This document shows, in pieces, positions 1 through 6,967 of a DNA stretch of 12,858 nucleotides (position 1 is its first letter; each line of letters opens with the position of its first letter). Under the pieces are notes generated by a model that did no database searches, had not been told where the DNA came from, and saw nothing but the letters and a program-made list of their open reading frames with translations. This DNA comes from Bacteroidales bacterium UBA3663 (GTDB lineage Bacteria; Bacteroidota; Bacteroidia; Bacteroidales; UBA3663): NCBI GenBank assembly GCA_002373755.1, contig DFJU01000152.1, positions 1 through 12,858 on the forward strand, in the 5' to 3' direction. The translations under genes and the position numbers were made by a program.

Positions 1-1012
1 TGATGACCTTGCCCGTGATGTTGAGCGACTCGATGCGGTCGGGATAGATAGTTCCCTGAGCGAGCCACTTTGCATCCTTGATTTTCTGGGCTTCGGCATT
101 GAACACCTCAACGAAGTCGCGGCCGATGATCTTGCGCTTCTGCTCGGGATCGGTCACGCCTGCCAAATCGGCAAAGAACTTTTCGCTGGCATCGACGCCA
201 ATCACATTCAGGCCGAGGCATTCGTAGTCGTGCATCACGTCGCGGAACTCGTTCTTGCGCAACATTCCATGATCGACGAAGATGCAGGTTAGGTTTTTGC
301 CGATGGCCTTGTTCAACAGGACAGCTGCAACCGAGCTGTCAACGCCGCCCGACAGGCCGAGGATGACGCGGTCGTTGCCCACCTGAGCCTTCAATTCGGC
401 CACAGTGGTATCGACGAACGATGCAGCACTCCAATCCTGCTTCGAACCGCAGATATCGACCACGAAATTCTTCAGGAGCTGCGTGCCCTGCACCGAGTGG
501 AACACCTCAGGATGGAACTGCACTGCCCAGACCGGCTGCTTCGTGCTGGCATAGGCGGCAAACTTCACGTTCGATGTCGATGCGATGCACTCAAAGCCCT
601 CGGGGATGGCCGTGATGGTGTCGCCGTGGCTCATCCACACCTGGCTGTTGTCGTCAAATCCCTTGAACAGGCGGTTCTCCTTGTTGATGAAGGCGAGATT
701 GGCGCGACCATACTCACGGCTGTCGGCCTTTTCGACCTTGCCGCCATTCGCGTAGCTGATGAACTGAGCGCCGTAGCAGATGCCCAGCACAGGCACTTTG
801 CCGACAAACTGGCTCAAATCGACCTTGAAAGCCTCCGGATCGTGGACGCTGTAGGGCGAACCGCTCAAGATGACGCCAATCACGCTGTCGTCGCCTTGCG
901 GGAACTTGTTGTAAGGCAGGATTTCGCAGAAAGTGTCGAGTTCGCGCACACGGCGGCCGATGAGCTGCGTGGTCTGCGAACCGAAATCAAGAATGATGAT
1001 TTTCTGTTGCAT
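1..1012 (-). CDS. guaA: GMP synthase (glutamine-hydrolysing), N-terminal part, cut by the window edge
   Basis: Converts XMP to GMP using ATP and glutamine, the last step of guanine nucleotide synthesis, in the cytoplasm. The visible 337 residues start [14 protein letters not shown] class I glutamine amidotransferase domain comes first: the nucleophile is Cys79 in GICYGAQ, and the other triad residues are His167 and Glu169 in FHPEV. The ATP-pyrophosphatase domain follows, with its P-loop GLSGGVDSS at residues 219-227 and, near the edge, the family motif [11 protein letters not shown]. The usual length is about 510-520 residues, so roughly the last third, including the dimerisation domain, lies outside the window. 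The ATG at 1012 is the natural start for the family. The TPR gene lies upstream on the same strand with a 191-base gap that holds a palindromic repeat. I see no clear promoter directly before guaA, so read-through is possible. The reading frame is open with no damage. Confidence 0.97.
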   Translation of the reverse strand, partial: MQQKIIILDFGSQTTQLIGRRVRELDTFCEILPYNKFPQGDDSVIGVILSGSPYSVHDPEAFKVDLSQFVGKVPVLGICYGAQFISYANGGKVEKADSREYGRANLAFINKENRLFKGFDDNSQVWMSHGDTITAIPEGFECIASTSNVKFAAYASTKQPVWAVQFHPEVFHSVQGTQLLKNFVVDICGSKQDWSAASFVDTTVAELKAQVGNDRVILGLSGGVDSSVAAVLLNKAIGKNLTCIFVDHGMLRKNEFRDVMHDYECLGLNVIGVDASEKFFADLAGVTDPEQKRKIIGRDFVEVFNAEAQKIKDAKWLAQGTIYPDRIESLNITGKVI

Positions 1013-1078
1013 CGTAAAACTTTATTTAATTGATAATTGATATAATCGACAATTGACAGCCCCACTACGCGACTTTTT

Positions 1079-1183
1079 GAACGCTGATAACACGGATCAA
1101 ACGGATAAAAACGGATTTTCTTTGAAGCGTTGGCCGATTTTAAAAATCAGTCCCAATCCGTTCAATCTGCGTCATCCGCGTTC
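1079..1183. repeat. Imperfect palindromic intergenic repeat with iterated CGGAT units
   Basis: The two ends are inverted copies of each other. The left arm begins GAACGCTGATAACACGGAT, and the reverse complement of the right end begins GAACGCGGATGACGCAGAT. The match continues through AACGGAT, over about 40 bases in all, with scattered mismatches. Inside the left arm CGGAT recurs three times at 9-10 base spacing, and the right arm shows ATCCG/ATCTG at similar spacing. A small AT-rich palindrome sits near the centre, around 1136-1150. The element fills the gap between the TPR stop and the guaA start and codes for nothing. As RNA it could fold into one long imperfect hairpin. I recall similar GGAT-iterated intergenic repeats from other bacterial genomes but cannot check this here. 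Confidence 0.7.
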
Positions 1184-1203
1184 CATTACGTTCGAGGTGG
1201 GGC

Positions 1204-3408
1204 TTATTCCTGCGCACGTTTCAGCACGCTGTAAGCCTGTGCGAGACCCAACTCGCCCGCCTTCGAGAGGTCGGCGATGCCCGCCTTGGTCTTACCCTGT
1301 CGGAGCAGGATCAGCCCTCGGTTGTAGTACGCCTCGGCGAAGTTCGGATAGAGCTGGATGGCACGTGAAAAGTCGTCGTAGGCCGCATCGAGGTCGTTCA
1401 ACTTGGCCGCAATGAACGCCTTGTTATAATAGGCATAAACGAACTGCGGGTCAAGTTCGATGACTTTTTCCAAGTCGCGCACGGCAAGCTCGCACTCCAG
1501 CCGGCGCACACGGGCGAGATGTTCCGATTCGAGCCGCGCAGACTCCTGTGCCGTCATCGTGCCGGTGTTGAGGCGGATGCTGATGCCACTGCCCTGCACC
1601 GATGCGGCCTGCTGGCTTCCGATGGCCTTCAACGCCGTATTTTTCAGTTCCTCGTCGCTGTCGCTGTTGCGCACACTGGCCATTCCGGCCTTCTCATCGA
1701 CCTCCAACTGGCGGAAACGCAGCACGGCGCGGTTGAAATAGGCCAGAATGAAATTGTCCTTGCGCAAAAGCACGTCATTGAGGTCGGCAATGGCGCTCTG
1801 ATAGTCCTGCACGAGCATATAGTCGAGGCTGCGGCCAAAATAGCTGATTGCGTTGCCGCCGTTAAGCCCGATGAAGCGGCTGTAGTCGTCGATGCTGGCG
1901 AAATGCGCCCTGACCTGCGCCTGGGTGAGCATCGGCTCCTGGCATACGCACTTCAGACGTCGTGACAACAGCGCGGCGCGGTTGAAGTCACTCAGGTTCT
2001 TCTCGAAATAGATGAGCTGTCGCGTCTCGTCGGTCTTTTCGTAGTAGGTCAGCACGAAGAGCGGCTGCAATTCGGCATTGCCCTTCTTGTCCTGCACGCG
2101 GCCGCGCAGTTCGCTGCTGTAGCGTTGGCTCTCGTCGCCCACACCGCTCGTCATCAGGCGGTTGAACTTGCGGATGTTGCGTTCGCTCTCCTTGCGTGTG
2201 CGTTCGTCGTCGGTCAGTTCGGCGTCCTCCTTGTCGGCCATTTCTGTTTCATCGGCCACATCCATGCCTGCCGCAATCGCAGCCTGACGGGCTTTCTCGC
2301 GGGCATCGTGCTCATCCTTCACACGGTTCTGCACAGCAAAGGCGAGTTTGTAGTCATCGTCGGCCAACTTTGTCTGCCCCAGCTTCCGACGGGCTTCACT
2401 ACGCGCATAGAGCACAGGAAAATAGTTCGGATGCTGCTCATACACAAGCGTATAGTCTTCGATTGCGCCCTCCAGTTCGCCCACCTCGTCGCGCAAGATG
2501 GCGCGGTTGTAGATGGCGAAAGTGTTGTCCGGCTCTTGGGCGATGACGGCCGTGAAGTCGTCGATGGCGCGGTTGCGGTCGCCCACCTGTGCTCGCAGCA
2601 GACCTCGGTTGTAGTGGCCGATGGTGCTGTTCGGGTCAAGTTCGAGAGCCTGGTCGTAGTCGGCGACGGCACTGGACAGCTCGTCAAGATTGTACCGTAT
2701 CAGCGCGCGGTTGATGTAGAACGACGGCTGTTCGGGGTCGAGACGGATGGCCATGTTCATGTCGGCCAATGCCTCATGGTGACGGTCCTGCTGTTCGAGC
2801 AGCATGCTGCGCAGTGCAAAAGCATAGGACGAGCTCTTGTCCAGCTGGATTACCTTGTTGAGCAGCTCCAGAGCCTGCACGCTGTCGCCCAGCTCCATCT
2901 TCATCTGCGCGCGGTTCAGGTAGGCCGACGGCTCATTCGGACAGAGATCGATGAAGTGCTGGAAACAGCTGTCGGCCTTGGCAAATTCCTTCTTCAGCGC
3001 ATAGGTCACGGCCAATGCACGTAGGAAGGTGCGGTTTTCGGGCTGGTCCTTCAGTCCGGCCTCGAAATCCTCGATTGCGGCATCATATTCGCGCATGTTC
3101 TGTCGGGCGATGCCCCTCACCTGATGCGCCGTCGTGATAAAAGGATTGCGCTCCAGACAGGCCGTTGCGTCCTGCGAAGCGCCAAGATAGTCGTCCAAAT
3201 AAATTTTTGCGATGCTGCGGTAGAGGTAAGGCTCCGGCAGATAGGGCTTGACGGCGATCACCTCGTTGAAATACTGTATGGAAAGCACGTAGTCCTCAAA
3301 ATAGAGCGCGTTGCGGCCGATGGACAACACGCGGTCGGTGTTGATCTGAGCTATGGCACAGGTCATGGCCGACAGGCATCCAAGTAGGAAAATCGCAACA
3401 CGCTTCAT
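1204..3408 (-). CDS. Secreted tetratricopeptide repeat (TPR) protein
   Basis: A 734-residue protein, probably a periplasmic or envelope protein-interaction scaffold; the specific partner is unknown. Residues 1-20 form a signal peptide (MKRVAIFLLGCLSAMTCAIA) with an AIA-Q cleavage site for signal peptidase I. Residues from about 24 to 365 are roughly ten TPR units, with the recurring pattern of NRA or NRG in helix A and A..DY/DF..A......P in helix B. A charged, Asp/Glu/Lys/Arg-rich linker follows at about 366-430. A less regular section comes next, and more TPR units end the protein (for example AYYNRGLILLRQGKTKAGIA). A longer reading from a GTG at 3477 would add 23 residues before the signal peptide, so I chose the ATG at 3408. 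It is preceded by a Bacteroidota -7 box and divergent from the MFS gene. TPR proteins of this build are common in Bacteroidales; some serve gliding, secretion or polysaccharide assembly, but nothing here decides among them. Confidence 0.9.
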   Translation of the reverse strand: MKRVAIFLLGCLSAMTCAIAQINTDRVLSIGRNALYFEDYVLSIQYFNEVIAVKPYLPEPYLYRSIAKIYLDDYLGASQDATACLERNPFITTAHQVRGIARQNMREYDAAIEDFEAGLKDQPENRTFLRALAVTYALKKEFAKADSCFQHFIDLCPNEPSAYLNRAQMKMELGDSVQALELLNKVIQLDKSSSYAFALRSMLLEQQDRHHEALADMNMAIRLDPEQPSFYINRALIRYNLDELSSAVADYDQALELDPNSTIGHYNRGLLRAQVGDRNRAIDDFTAVIAQEPDNTFAIYNRAILRDEVGELEGAIEDYTLVYEQHPNYFPVLYARSEARRKLGQTKLADDDYKLAFAVQNRVKDEHDAREKARQAAIAAGMDVADETEMADKEDAELTDDERTRKESERNIRKFNRLMTSGVGDESQRYSSELRGRVQDKKGNAELQPLFVLTYYEKTDETRQLIYFEKNLSDFNRAALLSRRLKCVCQEPMLTQAQVRAHFASIDDYSRFIGLNGGNAISYFGRSLDYMLVQDYQSAIADLNDVLLRKDNFILAYFNRAVLRFRQLEVDEKAGMASVRNSDSDEELKNTALKAIGSQQAASVQGSGISIRLNTGTMTAQESARLESEHLARVRRLECELAVRDLEKVIELDPQFVYAYYNKAFIAAKLNDLDAAYDDFSRAIQLYPNFAEAYYNRGLILLRQGKTKAGIADLSKAGELGLAQAYSVLKRAQE

Positions 3409-3511
3409 CGTCTGACAGTTGAAGTCCGCCGCCCGTTCTTTGCCTGACACGGCCGCAAAAAAACATTTTCCGACCACCTCCAGACAGCCGACAGACTGAA
3501 AAATTCGGCCG

Positions 3512-3519
3512 CAAAGGTA
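3512..3519 (-). promoter_or_regulatory. Promoter -7 box for the TPR gene
   Basis: On the minus strand this reads TACCTTTG, an exact match to the Bacteroidota -7 consensus TAnnTTTG. It lies about 104 bases before the chosen ATG. A TTTTG lies 22 bases further upstream (3542-3546), slightly too far for an ideal -33 element. The expected transcript start is near 3505, giving a leader of about 97 bases. Confidence 0.6.
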
Positions 3520-3559
3520 GTGAAATTTCAGTTAAGCCCTACAAAATGAGAAGTGAAAG

Positions 3560-3591
3560 TTTGCATCTTTTCACCTCTTTACATACATTTG
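3560..3591 (+). promoter_or_regulatory. Promoter for the MFS permease (TTTG-N20-TACATTTG)
   Basis: TTTG at 3560-3563 and TACATTTG at 3584-3591 are separated by 20 bases, the classical Bacteroidota sigma-ABfr arrangement. Transcription should start near 3598. This rules out an upstream ATG at 3553 as the start of the permease and supports the ATG at 3619. Confidence 0.75.
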
Positions 3592-3618
3592 CCGCCAAAC
3601 GAAAGATTTTTTCACACG

Positions 3619-4869
3619 ATGAAACACAATTTACGAACTTGGAGCTGGGTTCTGAGCGCGAATTTCGGCGAAGGACTGCCCTACACCATCATCAACGTGA
3701 TGCTCGTCGCCCTGCTGGCCGACATGGGTTGCAGCAACGGCACATCGGCCATGATTCCGTCGCTGCTTGCCCTCCCGTGGATGTGGAAATTCCTGTGGAG
3801 CCCTTTTGTCGATACACGCAGCACAAAACGCCGCTGGATGCTCGCCATGCAGGCGGCTATGGCGGTGATTTTCTGTGCGATAGCATTGTCGCTCGACGGC
3901 CCGTGGTGGTTGCCCGTCGTCGTGGTCGGAAGCGCGCTGGCAGCAACGGCATCGGCCACCTACGACGTTGCGTGCGACGGCTACTACATGCTGGCACTCC
4001 CGCCACAGCAGCAGGCTTTTTTCGTCGGCATCCGCAGCACGGCCTACCGCCTCGGAATGTTATTCGCCTCGGGCTGTCTGGTCATATTGGCGAAAGACGG
4101 CACGGCCGGCGCATGGCAGCGCACATTCCTGATTGCCGCCGCGTTGATGCTGGTGCTTGCCATCGGCCACAAGTTCCTGTTGCCGAAAGTGAACTGTGCG
4201 GAGGCCGTCCCGCAGGAGTCATCGGACGAAAATGTCGGCATGTGGACGGTGTGGAGGTCGTTTTTCCAGCTGCACCGAGGCCGCGAACTTGTGTTCATGC
4301 TCTGCTTCATCCTGTTCTACCGCCTCGGCGAGGCGTTCTTGAGCAAAGTGACAATCCTCTTCCTTAAAGACGACGCCGCCAACGGCGGCATGGGGCTTGA
4401 CAACGAGCAATATGGCCTGCTCTACGGCACATTCGGCACGCTCGCCCTCGTGGTGGGCGGCATCGTGGGCGGCATCTGCATCAGCCGATGGGGACTGCGC
4501 CGATGCCTCATCCCGATGGTGCTCTCGCTCGACATTCCCGACCTGCTCTACGTCTGGTTGGCCGATGCCGGACGCGATGCGGATTTCGTCCAACTTGGCA
4601 GCTGCATCGCCATCGAGCAGTTCGGCTACGGGTTCGGATTCACCGCCTTTACGGTCTATCTGCTGGAATGTGCGAAAGGGCCGTTCCAGACCTCCCACTA
4701 CGCGATTTTGACTGCACTGATGGCCTTCGGTCTGATGATTCCATCGACCCTTTCAGGCTACGTGCAGGATTGGCTCGACGACTACGCGACCTACTTCGTG
4801 ATGGCCTGCCTGCTCACCTTGCCGGGCATCGCACTGAGCGTGTGGTACGTGGCGAAGAGGCGGAATTGA
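3619..4869 (+). CDS. AmpG-like major facilitator superfamily permease
   Basis: A 416-residue inner-membrane protein with about twelve hydrophobic segments in two halves, joined by a polar loop at about residues 190-216. Features typical of the AmpG/acetyl-CoA transporter branch of the MFS are visible. The segment WSPFVDTRSTKRRW (60-73) lies between helices 2 and 3, TYDVACDGYY (114-123) falls in helix 4, and FYRLGEAFL opens the second half. AmpG members import anhydromuropeptides for cell-wall recycling. Many Bacteroidota homologues have no proven substrate, so the substrate here is inferred only. An in-frame ATG at 3553 would add 22 residues, but the promoter lies inside that extension, so the start at 3619 is preferred. 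The gene stands alone, divergent from the TPR gene and convergent with the fimbrillin-like gene, and ends in a strong hairpin. Confidence 0.85.
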   Translation: MKHNLRTWSWVLSANFGEGLPYTIINVMLVALLADMGCSNGTSAMIPSLLALPWMWKFLWSPFVDTRSTKRRWMLAMQAAMAVIFCAIALSLDGPWWLPVVVVGSALAATASATYDVACDGYYMLALPPQQQAFFVGIRSTAYRLGMLFASGCLVILAKDGTAGAWQRTFLIAAALMLVLAIGHKFLLPKVNCAEAVPQESSDENVGMWTVWRSFFQLHRGRELVFMLCFILFYRLGEAFLSKVTILFLKDDAANGGMGLDNEQYGLLYGTFGTLALVVGGIVGGICISRWGLRRCLIPMVLSLDIPDLLYVWLADAGRDADFVQLGSCIAIEQFGYGFGFTAFTVYLLECAKGPFQTSHYAILTALMAFGLMIPSTLSGYVQDWLDDYATYFVMACLLTLPGIALSVWYVAKRRN

Positions 4870-4897
4870 TGAATCGGGCGACAAGGCAAAAACAACG

Positions 4898-4940
4898 ATA
4901 CCCATCGGGCGCTAAAAAGTCCGATGGGTATCATCTTTTT
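4898..4940. terminator. Bidirectional Rho-independent terminator
   Basis: A perfect 11-base inverted repeat: ATACCCATCGG at 4898-4908 and CCGATGGGTAT at 4921-4931, with a 12-base loop. Rightward it is followed by CATCTTTTT. Leftward, on the minus strand, it is followed by CGTTGTTTTT. It can therefore end both the permease transcript and the convergent fimbrillin-like transcript. Confidence 0.88.
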
Positions 4941-4958
4941 CGTCAATGCGACAAAGCG

Positions 4959-6464
4959 TCAATTGGCCGAACGCACAGCGCGGATGCTCCGTCCAGCATC
5001 CCGTCGGTTGCCGTTCACTCCAGCACCGCTGCTGTAACTCATCGCCCAAGCCGATGTCGCATCGCCACCATACAGCGAACTTGACCAATACCAGCCATTC
5101 TCGCCGGCGAAATAGCACTTTTCATTCCAGAATTCACCTGCCGCAGGCAGAAAGATGCTGTTTCCGTTCGACTTGCTCTCGACCTTGTATCCGACCACGC
5201 CATTCAACGATGTCCGCGACCAAGTGCAGGCCGAAATCAGCTCACTCCAGTCGGCCTTGGTCGGCATACGCCAGTCACCGCCACCTAAGGCTGCGGCGGC
5301 ATCATCGGCCGGCAGAAGCTCCATCAGACCGTCATCAGCCGAATATTTGGTCAAGGCCGTCTTGCTGCCGTCACAATATCTGTAGGTGCTCCATTCATAG
5401 CAGGTCTTGGCCGATGTCTCACCCCAGGCGAAATAGGTGCCGTAATCTTCCGGCCTTGCAGCGCCGATGTTGCTCGCGGCCCAAAGCAGACCGCTTGGCA
5501 ATCCCAGATCGACCGCTTCATAGACGATTGTTTCTTCATCGGCCGAAGTGTCTTGTCCGATGAAGATTTCGCCGCCACGCACTGTGTTCCAATCATTTAT
5601 GGTCGATATCATACGCGCTTCGACCGGTGCAGGACTGCCACGAAGCACAATGCCGTAGGTGTAGCACATGCCGGACTTGAATGTGATGTCGGAGACGTCC
5701 CAAGTGAAGCTGTCGCCATTGGCCAACTCGAAAACGAGCGAGCCGCCGGCAACCGTTGGCAGAATGGCATTGGCCGATGTGCCATCGGACGCAACCTGCA
5801 TGAACACGTCTTCGTCCAACGCAGTCGCGTAGCTTACGGTCTGGCCGATGAGATGATATGTGGCAGGACGGTTGATGCCCGTGATGCGCACCTTCAAGCC
5901 GGCCAGGTCGGCATCGGTCAATGAGGTTTCCGCATCGGCCGAGATGTTCAGCTCCAACTTGCTGAACAGGTGCGAGAAGGCAAATGAGACGTCGGGATTG
6001 GACGCGCCGTGGGCAGTCGATTTGGCGACCAGCAGGTCGAGCTTGTTATGAGCCACGCCGTTCCAGTTCGAGACAACAAAGGTCGGATCATCGGCCGTGC
6101 CCGAAAGCTCCGAATATGGACAATAGGCCACGAAATCGACTTCCGCCTTGTCGGTGGGATAAAAGACGGTGGCATCGGCATCGCTGGCCGTGAATGTGCC
6201 GTCGCCGAAAGTCACGTGCTTGACGTTGGCAACACCGCCGGTCAGATTGGCCGCACCACCCTGAAGCATGAAGATGCCGATGGAGTCGCCTGCCTCCCAC
6301 GACGTGCCGACGACGCGTGTCATCCGGCTGATGCTGCCGCTGAATGTCGCCTGAACCTGCGCCTGCCCGTTATCGTCAGCAATGCCGTTGGACGAGCATG
6401 AGGCCATCAGAAAACAGCCACCGAGGGCTGCAATGGTAACGATTGTCTTTGTCATAATTGTCAT
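4959..6464 (-). CDS. Fimbrillin (Mfa)-like lipoprotein with C-terminal FISUMP domain
   Basis: A 501-residue predicted lipoprotein, probably in the outer membrane or at the surface. The signal peptide ends in a lipobox, LMASC, with the lipidated Cys at residue 23. Residues of about 36-292 resemble the Mfa-like/fimbrillin-A family: a metal-free beta-sandwich pattern with hallmarks such as FYPTDKAEVDFVAYCPY (101-117) and FSHLFSKLELNI (163-174). Residues of about 317-499 match the Fibrobacter succinogenes major paralogous domain. They show VDLGLPSGLLWAASNIG, YGTYFAWGE, GGDWRMPTKADW, a YWSSS block, and a closing GRSIRAVR. FISUMP domains are found in secreted Bacteroidota and Fibrobacter proteins, and their biochemical role is not established. 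A second Met at residue 4 (base 6455) is an equally good start. No major/minor pilin neighbours are present, so a role as a working fimbrial subunit is unproven. Confidence 0.85.
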   Translation of the reverse strand: MTIMTKTIVTIAALGGCFLMASCSSNGIADDNGQAQVQATFSGSISRMTRVVGTSWEAGDSIGIFMLQGGAANLTGGVANVKHVTFGDGTFTASDADATVFYPTDKAEVDFVAYCPYSELSGTADDPTFVVSNWNGVAHNKLDLLVAKSTAHGASNPDVSFAFSHLFSKLELNISADAETSLTDADLAGLKVRITGINRPATYHLIGQTVSYATALDEDVFMQVASDGTSANAILPTVAGGSLVFELANGDSFTWDVSDITFKSGMCYTYGIVLRGSPAPVEARMISTINDWNTVRGGEIFIGQDTSADEETIVYEAVDLGLPSGLLWAASNIGAARPEDYGTYFAWGETSAKTCYEWSTYRYCDGSKTALTKYSADDGLMELLPADDAAAALGGGDWRMPTKADWSELISACTWSRTSLNGVVGYKVESKSNGNSIFLPAAGEFWNEKCYFAGENGWYWSSSLYGGDATSAWAMSYSSGAGVNGNRRDAGRSIRAVRSAN

Positions 6465-6493
6465 TTTGTGTGAATAACTAAATTTTGCACACG

Positions 6494-6501
6494 CAAAGAT
6501 A
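6494..6501 (-). promoter_or_regulatory. Promoter -7 box for the fimbrillin-like lipoprotein
   Basis: The minus strand reads TATCTTTG, an exact TAnnTTTG match, 29 bases before the ATG at 6464. A TTG lies 17 bases upstream, closer than the usual 19-21, so the -33 element is doubtful. The leader would be about 20-25 bases, with no Shine-Dalgarno sequence. Confidence 0.6.
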
Positions 6502-6606
6502 CGAAGAATTTATCCTCGCAAGGCTAAAAGCCAGCCATTTTTCCGACATTTCAAAAAATCGCCTCCGAAAATCCGCGTAGCCGTCGGACATCTGCCGCCA
6601 TTTGAT

Positions 6607-6614
6607 TATCTTTG
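6607..6614 (+). promoter_or_regulatory. Promoter -7 box for the mazG-like/hrpB unit
   Basis: TATCTTTG, an exact TAnnTTTG match, ends 26 bases before the ATG at 6641. No TTG lies at the expected -33 distance. The leader would be about 20 bases. The rest of the 6465-6640 gap is AT-rich divergent promoter DNA in which I see no other element. Confidence 0.6.
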
Positions 6615-6640
6615 CCCGATTTTTAACCATTTTATATCCA

Positions 6641-6967
6641 ATGACACTGAACGAATATCAGCAGGGAGCACGGCGCACTGCCATCTACCCCGACGAGAGC
6701 CGCATCATCTACCCCACCCTCGGACTGACGGGCGAGGCCGGCGAAGTGGCCGACAAGGTGAAGAAAGTCATCCGCGACAACAGCGCGACGTTCGACGAGG
6801 AACGCAAGCGCCAGATTGCACTCGAACTGGGCGACGTGATGTGGTATGCCGCATCGTTGGCCAACGACCTCGGCTACTCGCTCGAAGAGGTCTGCCAGAT
6901 GAACCTCGACAAACTGGCCTCACGGATGCAGCGCGACAAGATTCATGGATCAGGCGACGAACGATGA
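6641..6967 (+). CDS. MazG-like nucleotide pyrophosphohydrolase
   Basis: A 108-residue all-alpha protein of the MazG/dUTPase-like NTP-pyrophosphohydrolase superfamily, which cleaves nucleoside triphosphates to monophosphate and pyrophosphate and often removes non-canonical nucleotides. The metal-binding pattern is visible: E32 and E35 in LTGEAGEVADKVKK, then E62 and D65 in ELGDVMWYAA. The length suits a single-domain member; it is much shorter than the two-domain E. coli MazG. The substrate cannot be read from sequence. An upstream in-frame start near 6602 would lie within or before the -7 box, so the ATG at 6641 is chosen. The last 23 bases overlap the start of hrpB, which suggests co-transcription and coupled translation. 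There is no toxin-like partner next to it. Confidence 0.88.
   Translation: MTLNEYQQGARRTAIYPDESRIIYPTLGLTGEAGEVADKVKKVIRDNSATFDEERKRQIALELGDVMWYAASLANDLGYSLEEVCQMNLDKLASRMQRDKIHGSGDER

Noticed and set aside
497..1033. Plus-strand ORF of 178 codons opposite guaA
   Set aside because: It is antisense to a clear GMP synthase with intact catalytic motifs, and its protein resembles nothing.
2125..3024. Plus-strand ORF of 299 codons opposite the TPR gene
   Set aside because: A shadow frame of the GC-rich TPR repeats; the minus-strand frame has a signal peptide and regular TPR units.
3553..3618. Upstream ATG that would extend the MFS permease by 22 residues
   Set aside because: The predicted -7 box (3584-3591) lies inside this extension, and the extra residues are not MFS-like.
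6390..6410. Surface lipoprotein export signal after the lipobox Cys of the fimbrillin-like protein
   Set aside because: Residues after Cys23 are SSNGIADD; the acidic residues come later than in known export signals, so I do not claim one.
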